A DNA stretch of 64,000 nucleotides from Hevea brasiliensis (taxonomy: Eukaryota > Streptophyta > Magnoliopsida > Malpighiales > Euphorbiaceae), in NCBI RefSeq assembly GCF_030052815.1, contig NC_079495.1, positions 40,615,651 to 40,679,650 of the forward strand. Reading direction: 5' to 3'. This document shows, one piece after another, positions 46,871 through 58,518 of this stretch; the first letter of the stretch is position 1, and the number at the start of each line of letters is the position of its first letter. Position numbers and translations under genes: made by a program. A model generated the notes under the pieces. That model was not told where the DNA came from and made no database searches. It worked only from the letters and a program-made list of their open reading frames with translations.

Positions 46871-48974
46871 TGTTAGTAATATGCCCTAGAGCATATCATT
46901 TAGTATGTATCTTGTACATATTTTTATTAATAAAAGGCATTTCCACTTTTCTGTTTACATAATATATTTATGTGTAATAGAAAAGGTCCATTGATATTTT
47001 GTTAGAAATATTATTCTTAAGTTGTTAAGAATATGAGTGACAATATTTCTAGCATAAAGTATCATAAATAGGTTCATAATCGAGGATACTTCATAATAAG
47101 GACATGACTTATCCAGAAAGATTGTATTCATATTTGTTCCCAAGTTACTTATATGAGATATAAATAAGATGGAATGGTGAGTCTCATGCCATATAACAAA
47201 CATGGTAGGCACTTATAAATGATAAGTAGGCCGAACCAGTGACACTTGTGACAAGCACATGGAGTTTACTCTTGTCAATGTTTTGTCAAAAATCATATCA
47301 GTGCCTATAATCTTTAGACCTGAGATAGCACAGTTATTTTGTATATAGGTAGTTTGAGTTTGATACTGCTTTCATACTTGTACTATGTATGGGTATATGG
47401 GCATCTGTTGGCTCCTACTAGTTATATATGGAGGTAGGTGTTGATCAAGATGGAATCTGTTCCTCTAAGTAAATAGAGTTAAAATCCTATGTTCATTTAA
47501 TTGTTCTTGATGTTTCAAGTTCCTGGCCAGGACAGATAGATTTATTCAGAAAAAAGTTTCTGATGAGAAAATCTTTTTAATCAAGAACTGGAATTAAAAG
47601 AAAACATAATATTCAAAGCAAATGGAGTTTGACATAAACCATGACTCCAGCTTGAGTTGGGATTTTGTAACAGAGAGATTCTAGTGCATGGTAACATATG
47701 ATTATAGGTTCATTTAAGGTAAACCTTATTACTAATTGGGTGGCCATGGCATGCTATGCTAGGTGTTAACCATGGTCTATGAGGTTCATAAAATGATTTA
47801 GAGAAATCATTTATGGTAAGAAAGAGTTCTGATGATATTAAGAGTTGATATCATGTCTCATCGCCAATTAGTGATGAGCCTAATAAGTCACACACATACA
47901 CAAGTTATCACCTATTTAAATATGATTTAATTAATTAATTAAAGAGTTTAATTGATTAATTAAATAGGTTTAGTTTGCAATTAAATTGCAAAGTCCCTAG
48001 CATGAATTGAAACCAAATCTAGATTATTGGATGTATAGTATAAGTTAAATTTATATTTAAAGTGTTTAAATATGAATTTAATTAATGAGAAATTAATTTA
48101 TAGAGATTAATTAATTAATTTATATTTGATATAAATTAGAAGAAGAAAAATAATTATTTTGGGTTAAGAACTCAAAATTAAGACACAGGGGCATTTTGGT
48201 CATTTCACATTGTGACACGTGGCACCATGAGATGGTGACACATGGGATTACACATAAGCTTGCCAAATGTTTTTTAATCATCTAAGGTGATTAAAATCAA
48301 GATTAAATATAGGTTTGACACTTAGCACAATGTGATTGGGTCACTTAAACCTAGAGCTAATCAAAGGGTGACATGTGGCAAGGGTTTAATGTGTTAACCT
48401 AGCTATATAAGTGTTATTATGAAAAAGAAAAACAACTAGCAGCCACTCCTCTCCTTTATCACGCCATTTTGAGGCTGTCCATCTATTCTTCTTCATCTCT
48501 CATCAATTCAAAGAGATTAGCCATCAATCTCTTGAATTAAGAACACTAGAAATTATTTCTAGTGTCCTGTTTACATCTCTAGTCTCTTAAAAGACAGAAC
48601 TTGAATTTCTAATTAATAGAAAAAGCTTTAGAAGCTGTTCAAGGGCTGCCATAGGTGTTCTTGGTGTGGACAAGCTAGAGGGATAACATTTGGTATCCTG
48701 AAGACAAATCTCAAAGGCGCAGACACGCTGTAGTGCATCAAGAGGTTAGTGTAATCGTTATTGATTTAATCTAGGGTTCTAAAATTAATCTGATTAATTT
48801 TAAAATCTTAAATGACAAATACAGATCCAAAAACATATTAAAAGAGTTTTAATATGTTGTTTATCATTGAAATCAAATAGATAAAAATAAATCTTGCACG
48901 ATGCATGTGACCCTAGGTGAAAATTTTTGAATTCAATGGTATAAACTTGTGTTTTTCATGCTTCCATTCCTTCA
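46871..48974 (+). repeat. A3 3' LTR
   Basis: 2,104 bp, starts TGTTAGTAATATGCC, ends CCTTCA, followed by CTTTT. G-box CACGTG 48216-48221 and TATA box TATATAA 48414-48420. Uninterrupted, it shows how the split A3 5' LTR should read. Confidence 0.93.
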
Positions 48975-48979
48975 CTTTT

Positions 48980-49004
48980 AATCAAGATGTGTTTGTGTTA
49001 TTTG
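48980..49004 (+). pseudogene. pol: C1 protease fragment between A3 and A5
   Basis: These 25 bases continue the C1 frame left at 25589: after FSTF they read NQDVFVLF in phase, the strand just before the gypsy protease active site (usually followed by Asp-x-Gly-Ser/Ala). The CTTTT copy at 48975-48979 is the A3 target duplicate. A5 starts at 49005, so two family A elements hit the same short stretch of protease 25-30 bases apart. Confidence 0.85.
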
Positions 49005-51096
49005 TGTTAGTAGTATGCCCTAGAGCATATCATTTAGTATGTATCTTGTATATATTTTATTAATAAAAGGCATTTTCACTTTTCCGTTTACATAATATAT
49101 TTATGTGTAATAGAAAAGGTCCATTGATATTTTGTTAGAAATATTATTCTTAAGTTGTTAAGAATATGAGTGACAATATTTCTAGCACAAAGTATCATAA
49201 ACAGGTTCACAATCGATGATACTTCATAATAAGGACATGACTTATCCAGAAAGATTGTATTCATGTTTGTTCCCAAGTTATTTATGTGAGATATAAATAA
49301 GATGGAATGGTGAGTCTCATGTCATATAACAAACATGATAGGCACTTATAAATGATAAGTAGGCCGAACCAGTGACACTTATGACAAGCACATGGAGTTT
49401 ACTCTTGTCAATGTTTTGTCATAAATCATATTAGTGCATATAATCTTTAGACCTGAGATAGCACGGTTATCTTGTATATAGGTAGTTTGAGTTTGATATC
49501 GCTTTCATACTTGTACTATGTATGGGTATATGGGCATGTGTTGGCTCTTACTAGTTATATATGGAGATAGGTGTTGATCAAGATGGAATCTGTTCTCTAA
49601 GTAAATAGAGATAAAATCCTATGTTCATTTAATTGTTCTTGATGTTTCAAGTTCTGGCCAGACAGATAGATTTATTCGTAAAAGAGTTTCGATGAGAAAA
49701 TCTTTTAATCAAGAACTGAATTAAAAGAGAACATAATATTCATAGCAAATGGAGTTTGACATAAACCATGACTCAAATTGAGTTGGGATTTTGTAGCAGA
49801 GAGATTCTAGTGCATGGTAACATATGATTATAGGTTCATTTAAGGTAAACCTTATTACTAATTGGGTGGCCATGGCATGCTATGCTAGGTGTTAACCATG
49901 GTCTATGAGGTTCATAAAATGATTTAGAGAAATCATTTATGGTAAGAAAGAGTTCTAATGATATTAAGAGTTGATATCATGTCTCATTGCCAATTAGTGA
50001 TGAGCCTAGTAAGTCACACACATACACAAGTTATCACCTAATTAAATATGATTTAATTAATTAATTAAAGAGTTTAATTGATTAATTAAATAGATTTGGT
50101 TTGCAATTAAATTGCAAAGTCCCTAGCATGACTTGAAACCAAATCTAGATTATTGGATGTGTAGTATAAATTAAATTTATATTTAAAGTGTTTAAATATG
50201 AATTTAATTGATGAGAAATTAATTAATAGAGATTAATTAATTAATTTATATTTGATATAAATTAATTAGAAGAAGAAAATAATTATTTTGGGTTAAGAAC
50301 TCAAAATTAAGACACAGGGGCATTTTGGTCATTTTGCATTGTGACACGTGGCACCATGAGATGGTGACACATGGGATTACACATAAGCTTGCCAAATGTT
50401 TTTTAATCATGTAAGATGATTAAAATCAAGATTAAATATAGGTTTGACACTTGGCACAATGTGATTGGGTCACTTAAACCTAGAGCTAATCAAAGGGTGA
50501 GATGTGGCAAGGGTTTAATGTGTTAACCTAGCTATTTAAGTGTGGTTATGAAACGAAAACATCCCCAGCAGCCTCCTCTCAATTTTCACGCCACTTTGAG
50601 CCTCTCCATCTATTTCTCTTCATCTCTCATCAATTCAAAGAGATTAGCCCTCAATCTCTTGAATTAAGAACACTAGAAATTGTTTCTAGTGTCCTGTTTA
50701 CATCTCTAATCTCTTAAAAGGCAGAACTTGAATTTCTAATTAATAGAAAAGGCTTTAGAAGCTGTTCAAGGGCTGCCATAGGTGTTCTTGGTGTGGACAA
50801 GCTAGAGGGACAACATCTGGTGTCCTGAAGACGAATCTCAAAGGCGCAGACACCGCAAAGACATCAAGAGGTGAGTGTAATCGTTCTTGATTTAATCTAG
50901 GGTTCTAAAATTAATGTGATTAATTTTAAAATTTTAAATGGCAAATACAGATCCAAAAACATATTAAAAGAGTTTTAATATGTTGTTTATCATTGAAATC
51001 AAATAGATAAAAATAAATCTTGCATGGTGCATGTGACCCTAGGTGAAAATTTTTGAATTCAATGGTATAATCTTGTGTTTTTCGCGCCTGCCTTCA
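49005..51096 (+). repeat. A5 5' LTR
   Basis: TGTTAGTAGTATGCC to GCCTTCA. Private variants shared with the first four-fifths of the LTR at 56425 include 'cttgtatatattttatt', 'ggctcttactag', 'gttctaatgatatt' and 'cacctaattaaatatg'. G-box CACGTG at 50345-50350. Confidence 0.92.
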
Positions 51097-52871
51097 ATTT
51101 GGTATCGAGCCACTATATTTGCCATTTAGATTGTTGATTATATAATTTAATTGTGTGTTTGATCATGAGATCAAGAGATTCATTGCTGGTTGGATCATGA
51201 GATGTGGCGTTACACATGGTGAAGCCACCATTGGTGGCGCAACAATGGTTCCATGGGTGGTTCAAGGTTTGGCTTTTAATTCTGCAATTGTTGTATGATC
51301 TAAGGCCTATTCTTTGACTAATTAAAGTGTTTAATTAGTTGTTTTAATCACACAATTAAATTATAATTCAAATCAGAATTTTAAAAATGTTTGAATGTGA
51401 TTCAAATCTGAATTTTAAAGGTTGTTTGAATGTGATTCAAATCTGAATTTTTAAAGTTGTTTGAATCATATTTAAATCTGATTTTTTAAAATTGATTCAA
51501 TAAAATTCAGATCTGATTTTTAAAAAAATATTTGAATGTGATTCAACTCTGATTTTTAAAAATGTTTGAATGTGATTCAAATCTGAATTTTTGAAGTTGT
51601 TTGAATGTGATTCAAATCAATTTTTAAATTTGTTTGAATGAGATTCAAATCTGAATTTTTAAATTTATTTGAATCATATTCAAATCTGATTTTTAAGTTG
51701 AATATGAGATATTCAATTTAATTTAAGTATGTATGTTTTATTTAATTGTTAAATAGTGATATGCATGATGGATGATCATGGACTATAAAAGACCAATGTG
51801 ATTGGATTTATTTCTTTTATGTTTCTTTGGGATTGTAAATTAATTAATTAATTTTAATTTATTTTGGGCATGTATTATTAAGTTTGTAATAATATTTTGG
51901 GTTGTAATTTCATTTATTTAAGTTCTTGTAAATTCTTGGTATGTCAAGGATTACTATGTAATATTGGATTGCAAGAAGTTCAAGGAGGTCAAGAGCATTG
52001 GTGGGACCGTGGGAGGAATTCAATATCAAGTGTTGATTATGTACTCCTTCAGCAACTCTTGTAAAATGAATGAATGAAATGCACCTAGGAATGCCCTGAT
52101 TCAATTCTTGGTGGCTCAATTGAATCCCTTAGAAAGTCCATGATCATACCATATTTATCGCTTATCCATGAATGCATGAGATGTATGGAAATGTATGCAA
52201 TTATATGATATATGCATGCTAAATGGATAATGTACAAAGTGAGACCTTAATAGTAATTAGGATGGCTATAAAATCTTCCAAACAAATGATTAAGTTGGAA
52301 ATGCTATAATTAAAGTAATTATAACATAAGCCCTCCATTGGGGCAATTATTTTAAGAAATTTTAAATAGTTGCATGAGATGCAATTAATTTAAGAGATTT
52401 TCTTAAGAATAATTGTTAAGCATGAGATGTTGTAAATATGTAAATGGTTTGGTGGCCAATATTGGATGTACCTGAGGACATTAAAATTATTTGCATAATT
52501 ACTGGCTCAATGGGATCAACTTAACTAATGCAAGATAAGTCAATAATGGATGTACCTGAGATTTTGAGCATTAGGGGCTAGGTAAAGGATTGAACCTCAC
52601 ATGAGATGTGATGGGCAAGGAGTTGCTCACTTATAGTTTATTGTAATTCCAATAATGGATGTACCTGAAGATGATCAATAGAATTATAAGAATTCAATCA
52701 CCCACTAGAAATCCATCCAACTAGGATTTCCGTTTTCTACTTTGGAAGTGTAGGATTTGCTAAGTTAGTGGGAGGACCAATTTGATTAAAAGACCATAAT
52801 CATTTTGGTTAATTACATGATACATTTACTAATTAATCTGGTTATTTTCTGCAGTTAATTTTCTGATAAAA
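51097..52871 (+). other. A5 primer site (altered) and leader
   Basis: TGGTATCGAGCC at 51100-51111 (one A short of the family form). The leader has the inverted-repeat array (51360-51690), a changed hairpin near 51933 (ttcttggtatgtcaagg) and the TGGATGTACCTGAG triple (52464-52675, the third with one change). No gene seen. Confidence 0.82.
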
Positions 52872-53506
52872 ATGAGCACAAAACAACCACCACCATCCAA
52901 TATCCTTGCAAGCATACTTGATCACAACAGGTTGACAGGACCTAATCATGCGATTGGCTAAGAAATTTGAAACTTGTCCTGAACCTTGAACATATAGGAT
53001 ATGTTCTAGATTCAAATGTTCCTGGTCCCTTACCTCCAAAGGCCACACAAGAGGAACATGAAACTTTGGACAAGTGGAAGGAGCATGTTATGAGAGCTAA
53101 GTGTTACATGCTTGCTTCCATGAGTAATGAGTTACAGTAGCAACATTAGAACATACAGATTGCTAGTGAGATCCTCCTTCACCTACAAGAGTTGTATGGT
53201 GAGCACAAAGAGAATGCTAGGTATGAGATATCTAGACAGCTATTCCGTATGAGGATGTCTAAGGGACAGAATGTTGGGGATCATGTCCACAAGATGATTC
53301 GGCTGTTTGAGCAGTTGGAACATCTTGACTTCAACATGGATTTCCAATTACAAACGGATTTGATCCTTCATCCTTCCCGAGTCTTTGGGAATTTTGTGAC
53401 AAATTTCCATATGACTAAACAAGAATGCACCTTAGCTGGTTTACTCAACATGTGGTTATTGCACAAAAGAATATGCCGTGCAATAAAGGAAAAGAGGTAG
53501 CTTTGG
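52872..53506 (+). pseudogene. gag: A5 Gag N-terminal and capsid part, broken
   Basis: ATG at 52872 (MSTKQPPPSNIL). The frame fails at 'catgcgattggc' as in A4. A TAG follows 'gagttacag' near 53138. The frame 53192-53500 reads MYGEHKENARYEISRQLFRM, QNVGDHVHKMIRL and FNMDFQLQTDLIL, then breaks at 'catccttcccgagtc', where A3 has a few more bases, and again near 53450. The rest of Gag is in the next frame at 53507. Confidence 0.83.
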
Positions 53507-55258
53507 TTGCATCTTCTTACTGGAAATTCCAACAAGAAGAAGGGCAATATGAAAAAGAAACTTCAGTTCCATGGTACTTCCAAGAAAATAGCTAAACAGA
53601 AAGGGAAGACCAAAGCTGACAATGGCAAAGGAAAGTGTTTCCACTGCCAACAGGAAAGTGTTTCCATTGCTAACGTGAAAGTGTTTCCATTGCCAGTAAG
53701 AAAGTGTTTCCATTGGCCAGAGTATAGTAATCTAAATGAATGCAATGCCATGGTGAAAAGCAACTCAAGTTCAAAATATATTTGGCACTTAAGGTTATGT
53801 CATATTGCAGAAGATAGGATTGCAAAATTGGAGAAAATGGGGATTCTATCCTCATTGGGCTCTGAGCCTACTCCAACTTGTGAATCTTGCCTTCAAGGCA
53901 AAATGACTAGATCACCCTTTGTTGGACAAGGGCTAAGAGCTGAAAATATTTTGGAACTAATACATAGTGATGTATGTGGTCCGTTTAAAGAAATGGCTAG
54001 AGGGGGCTTTCATTATTTTATTACCTTTACTGATGATAAATCAAGGTTTGGGTATTTGTATTTGATGAAATACAAACATGAATCCTTTGAAAAGTTTAAG
54101 GAATTTAAATCTGAAGTAGAAAATCAAACAGGAAAAAGTATTAAAGCTCTTCGATCAGATCGTGGAGGTGAATATTTGAGTACTGAATTTGATGAATACT
54201 TGAGAGAGCATGGCATTGTTTCTCAGCTGACTCCTCCAGGAACGCCACAACTAAATGGTGTATCTGAAAGGAGAAATTGTACCCTATTGGATATGGTACG
54301 TAGTATGATGAGCTATACTGATATGCCAATCTTCTTTTGGGGGTTTGCATTAGAATCAGCTTTGTATGTTCTGAATAGGATTCCATCAAAATCAGTTTCT
54401 TCCACACCTTATGAGATATGGCATGGAAGAAAACCAAGTCTTAAGCATGTTAAGATTTGGGGTTGTCCAGCTTATATCAAAAAGCTGAACACTGATAAAT
54501 TGGAGACCAGATCAGAAAGAGGTCGATTTGTTGGATATCCAAAAAATAGTTTTGGATATTATTTTTATTTGCCTACTTCACAAAAGGTTGTGATAAGTAG
54601 AGATGCCACATTTCTTGAACAACAGTTTGTTCAAGAAGGAGGCAAAGGAAGGCAAATAGAATTAGAATTGGAGAATTCTGACCAACCAACAGATCAGATG
54701 GATATAGATCCATCTAGTCAACCTATACTCATTGATGAAACATCTACAGCTGTTCCTCGTAGAACAACCGAGGTATCTCACCCACCGCTGAGATATGGTT
54801 TTCTTCATGAAGAAGAACAAGAGTTGTCTACTCATGAAGAAGTAGATCATGGAGATGATCCACTTACCTATGAAGAAGCTATATCAGATATAGACTCTTC
54901 AAAATGGATTGATGCTATGAAATCCGAGATTGATTCCATGTATAAGAATCAAGTTTGGGATCTTGTTGACCCACCTGAAGGTATTGTACCTATAGGGAAC
55001 AAATGGGTTTTCAAGAAGAAAATTGGTTCTGATGGAAAGGTAGAGACCTATAAGGCAAGGCTAGTAGCGAAAGGGTTTCGCCAAAGGCAAGGAATAGACT
55101 ATGAGGAGACTTTCTCGACTGTTGCCATGCTTAACTCAATTAGGATTTTATTAGCAATAGTGCATACTATGATTATGAGATTTGGCGATGGATGTCAAAG
55201 CCTTTTCTCAATGGATACATTGAAGAAAACATTTTCATGGAACAACCTAGGGATTTGA
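53507..55258 (+). CDS. gag-pol: A5 Gag tail-integrase-RT fusion, 583-codon open frame without protease
   Basis: Longest open frame in the window. Order: Lys-rich Gag tail (residues 1-40), KCFHCQQ and the 23-bp repeat linker (~42-75), GAG-pre-integrase WHLRLCH and CESCLQGK (~85-135), integrase core with Asp 155, Asp 218 and Glu 254 (D-x35-E), the integrase C-terminal region YEIWHGRKPSLKHVKIWGCP, an acidic linker, and the RT start (NQVWDLVDP, NKWVFKKKIG, KARLVAKGF) until a shift near 55160, where 'atagtgcatac' again lacks bases of GCTGC. Its start lies in mid-Gag, so it is the open part of a larger gene. Integrase would insert cDNA in the nucleus; all its metal-binding residues are present. Confidence 0.85.
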   Translation: MHLLTGNSNKKKGNMKKKLQFHGTSKKIAKQKGKTKADNGKGKCFHCQQESVSIANVKVFPLPVRKCFHWPEYSNLNECNAMVKSNSSSKYIWHLRLCHIAEDRIAKLEKMGILSSLGSEPTPTCESCLQGKMTRSPFVGQGLRAENILELIHSDVCGPFKEMARGGFHYFITFTDDKSRFGYLYLMKYKHESFEKFKEFKSEVENQTGKSIKALRSDRGGEYLSTEFDEYLREHGIVSQLTPPGTPQLNGVSERRNCTLLDMVRSMMSYTDMPIFFWGFALESALYVLNRIPSKSVSSTPYEIWHGRKPSLKHVKIWGCPAYIKKLNTDKLETRSERGRFVGYPKNSFGYYFYLPTSQKVVISRDATFLEQQFVQEGGKGRQIELELENSDQPTDQMDIDPSSQPILIDETSTAVPRRTTEVSHPPLRYGFLHEEEQELSTHEEVDHGDDPLTYEEAISDIDSSKWIDAMKSEIDSMYKNQVWDLVDPPEGIVPIGNKWVFKKKIGSDGKVETYKARLVAKGFRQRQGIDYEETFSTVAMLNSIRILLAIVHTMIMRFGDGCQSLFSMDTLKKTFSWNNLGI

Positions 55259-56410
55259 ATCTCAAGATGGTTCCAAGGTATGCAAGCTAAAGCGATCCAT
55301 TTATGGGTTGAAACAAGCTCGAGGAGTTGGAACATCCGCTTTGATGAAGCCATTAAATCTTTTGGTTTTATCAAAAATGAGGATGAGCCATGTGTATATA
55401 AGAAGGTTAGTGACAGTGCTATCACTTTCCTTGTCTTATATGTGGATGACATATCGTTGATGGGTAATGATACAGTATGTTGACGACTATAAAGGTATGG
55501 TTGTCAAATACATTCTCCATGAAAGACTTAGGGGAGGCAACCTATATTCTTAGGATTCGCATCTATAGAGATAGAGCTAAAAGAATAATTGGTTTATCCC
55601 AAAGTCTATACTTGGAAAAGGTGTTAAAGAGGTTTAACATGCTTGATTCCAAGAGAGGATTGTTACCAGTGAGACATGGTATCCACCTTTCTAAAGAGAT
55701 GTCTCCAAAGACACCCAAGAAAGAGATAAGATGGCCAGATTCCATATGCTTGGCTATTGGAAGTTTAATGTATGCAATGTTGTGTACTAGGCCTGATATC
55801 ACATATGTCGTTAGTTTGACTAGCGTGTATCAATCCAATCCAGTTTGGAACATCGATAGTCACAAGAATATCCTTAAGTACTTGAGAAGAACTAAGGATT
55901 TATTCTTGATTTATGGAGGTGGAGACTTGCAATTGGATGGTTATACCGATTCTCGATTTCCAATCGATATCGATGATAGAAAGTCTACCTCTGGATATGT
56001 GTTCATTTGTAATGGAGGTACAATCGATTGGAAGAGTTCCAAATAGAGCACGATCGCAGATTCCACTCATCGAGGTCGAGTATATTGTCGCATCGATGCC
56101 GCAAAAGAAGTCGCTTGGATAAAGAAGTTCGTGACATAACTTACAGAGTTCCTTCCATTGAGTCGGCTCCATTACACCGTGACAACAATGGAGCAATCAT
56201 ACTGCTAAGGAACCAAGGTCTCACCCAAAATCCAAACACATAGAAAGGCACTACCACATTATCGACATATAGTTGGGCAAAGGCGATATAGCCATGCAGA
56301 AATAACATCACGAAAAATTCACCGATCCATTCACTAAGCCTTTGTCACAAGCTCAGTTTGACTGACATCTTGAGAAGATGGGTCTAAGGTATTGTAATGA
56401 ATGGCTCTAG
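55259..56410 (+). pseudogene. pol: A5 reverse transcriptase and RNase H, broken
   Basis: 55280-55483 reads SRSWNIRFDEAIKSF and LVLYVDDISLMGND (catalytic Asp pair). The frame then shifts to 55477-56046: TTIKVWLSNTFSMKDLGEA, LYLEKVLKRFN, GDLQLDGYTDS, DDRKSTSGYVF. RNase H after 56040 is damaged (the TTEAEY stretch is lost), but 'ccgatccattcactaagcc' near 56322 still marks the C-terminus. TAG 56408-56410 ends it, then a polypurine tract. Confidence 0.82.
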
Positions 56411-56424
56411 TGCTAGTGGGAGAT

Positions 56425-58518
56425 TGTTAGTAGTATGCCCTAGAGCATATCATTTAGTATGTATCTTGTATATATTTTATTAATAAAAGGCATTTTCACT
56501 TTTCCGTTTACATAATATATTTATGTGTAATAGAAAAGGTCCATTGATATTTTGTTAGAAATATTATTCTTAAGTTGTTAAGAATATGAGTGACAATATT
56601 TCTGGTACAAAGTATCATAAATAGGTTCACAATCGAGGATACTTCTCAATAAGGACATGACTTATCTTGAAAGATTGGATTCATGATTGCTCCCAAGTTA
56701 TTTATATGAGATATAAATAAGATGGAATGGTGAGTCTCATATCATATAACAAACATGATAGGCACTTATAAATGATAAGTAGGCCGAACCAGTGACACTT
56801 ATGACAAGCACATGGAGTTTACTCTTGTCAATGTTTTGTCATAAATCATATTAGTGCATATAATCTTTAGACCTGAGATAGCACGGTTATCTTGTATATA
56901 GGTAGTTTGAGTTTGATACTGCTTTCATACTTGTACTATGTATGGGTATATGGGCATGTGTTGGCTCTTACTAGTTATATATGGAGATAGGTGTTGATCA
57001 AGATGGAATCTGTTCCTCTAAGTAAATAGAGATAAAATCCTATGTTCATTTAATTGTTCTTGATGTTTCAAGTTCCTGGCCAGGACAGATAGATTTATTC
57101 GTAAAAGAGTTTCGATGAGAAAATCTTTTAATCAAGAACTGGAATTAAAAGAGAACATAATATTCATAGCAAATGGAGTTTGACATAAACCATGACTCAA
57201 ATTTGAGTTGGGATTTTGTAACAGAGAGATTCTAGTGCATGGTAACATATGATTATAGGTTCATTTAAGGTAAACCTTATTACTAATTGGGTGGCCATGG
57301 CATGCTATGCTAGGTGTTAACCATGGTCTATGAGGTTCATAAAATGATTTAGAGAAATCATTTATGGTAAGAAAGAGTTCTAATGATATTAAGAGTTGAT
57401 ATCATGTCTCATTGCCAATTAGTGATGAGCCTAGTAAGTCACACACATACACAAGTTATCACCTAATTAAATATGATTTAATTAATTAATTAAAGAGTTT
57501 AATTGATTAATTAAATAGATTTGGTTTGCAATTAAATTGCAAAGTCCCTAGCATGACTTGAAACCAAATCTAGATTATTGGATGTGTAGTATAAATTAAA
57601 TTTATATTTAAAGTGTTTAAATATGAATTTAATTGATGAGAAATTAATTAATAGAGATTAATTAATTAATTTATATTTGATATAAATTAATTAGAAGAAG
57701 AAAATAATTATTTTGGGTTAAGAACTCAAAATTAAGACACAGGCATTTTGGTCATTTCATTGTGACACGTGGCACCATGAGATGGTGACACATGGGATTA
57801 CACATAAGCTTGCCAAATGTTTTTAATCATGTAAGATGATTAAAATCAAGATTAAATATAGGTTTGACACTTGGCACAATGTGATTGGGTCACTTAAACC
57901 TAGAGCTAATCAAAGGGTGACATGTGGCAAGGGTTTAATGTGTTAACCTAGCTATTTAAGTGTGGTTATGAAAAGAAAACATAACCAGCAGCCTCTCCTC
58001 TCAATTGTCACGCCACTTTGAGCCTCTCCAACTATTTCTCTTCATCTCTCATCAATTCAAAGAGATTAGCCATCAATCTCTTGAATTAAGAACACTAGAA
58101 ATTGTTTCTAGTGTCCTGTTTACATCTCTAATCTCTTAAAAGGCAGAACTTGAATTTCTAATTAATAGAAAAGGCTTTAGAAGCTGTTCAAGGGCTGCCA
58201 TAGGTGTTCTTGGTGTGGACAAGCTAGAGGGACAACATCTGGTGTCCTGAAGACAAATCTCAAAGGCGCAGACACGCTGCAGTGCATCAAGAGGTTAATG
58301 TAATCGTTCTTGATTTAATCTAGGGTTCTAAAATTAATCTGTTTTATTTTAAAATCTTAAATGGCAAATACAGATCCAAAACATATTAAAAGAGTTTTAA
58401 TATGTTGTTTATCATTGAAATCAAATAGATAAAAATAAATCTTGCATGATGCATGTGACCCTAGGTGAAAATTTTTGAATTCAATGATATAAACTTGTGT
58501 TTTTCACGCCTGCCTTCA
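56425..58518 (+). repeat. Shared LTR between A5 and A6, chimeric
   Basis: 2,094 bp, TGTTAGTAG to GCCTTCA. Up to base 58239 it carries most A5-LTR variants; from 58255 it reads 'acaaatctc...gctgcagtgcatcaagaggttaatg' as in the A3 5' LTR rather than the A5 form 'acgaatctc...ccgcaaagacatcaagaggtgagtg'. It is preceded by the A5 polypurine tract and followed by the A6 primer site, so it acts as 3' LTR of one and 5' LTR of the other. G-box CACGTG 57766-57771. Confidence 0.85.

Larger units (their letters stand above)
25590..48974 (+). mobile_element. A3: complete family A element carrying two nested insertions
   Basis: LTR-to-LTR with 5-bp duplicate CTTTT at 25585-25589 and 48975-48979, inserted in C1. 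The 5' LTR is split by A4 (25590-27201, then 37154-37644). The interior is 37645-42784 and, after the solo LTR C2, 46666-46870. The 3' LTR is 46871-48974. Without the insertions it is ~9.55 kb, about 0.4 kb less than A4, matching the missing protease segment. Its interior occurs again at 58519-63632 (A6). Confidence 0.93.
49005..58518 (+). mobile_element. A5: family A element, 3' LTR shared with A6
   Basis: 5' LTR 49005-51096, interior 51097-56424, LTR 56425-58518. It is inserted in the C1 protease; the expected duplicate is ATTTG (49000-49004), but no second ATTTG follows 58518 because the LTR is directly followed by another primer site and element interior (A6). So A5 and A6 share one LTR. 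Of the protease-less subfamily. Confidence 0.88.

Noticed and set aside
3470..49276. An antisense frame of 62-88 residues repeated in the LTRs (for example 3470-3727, 25674-25931, 27286-27543, 46955-47212)
   Set aside because: It recurs only because the LTRs are close copies. It has no domain or start context I recognise, and it is broken in some copies (A1 3' LTR). A test of synonymous against non-synonymous change in diverged copies would be needed to revive it.
53670..53855. Antisense frames over the 23-bp repeats (also at 7582-7874, 40003-40366, 60870-61230)
   Set aside because: They are shadows of the Gag-integrase junction on the other strand and arise from the repeat composition.
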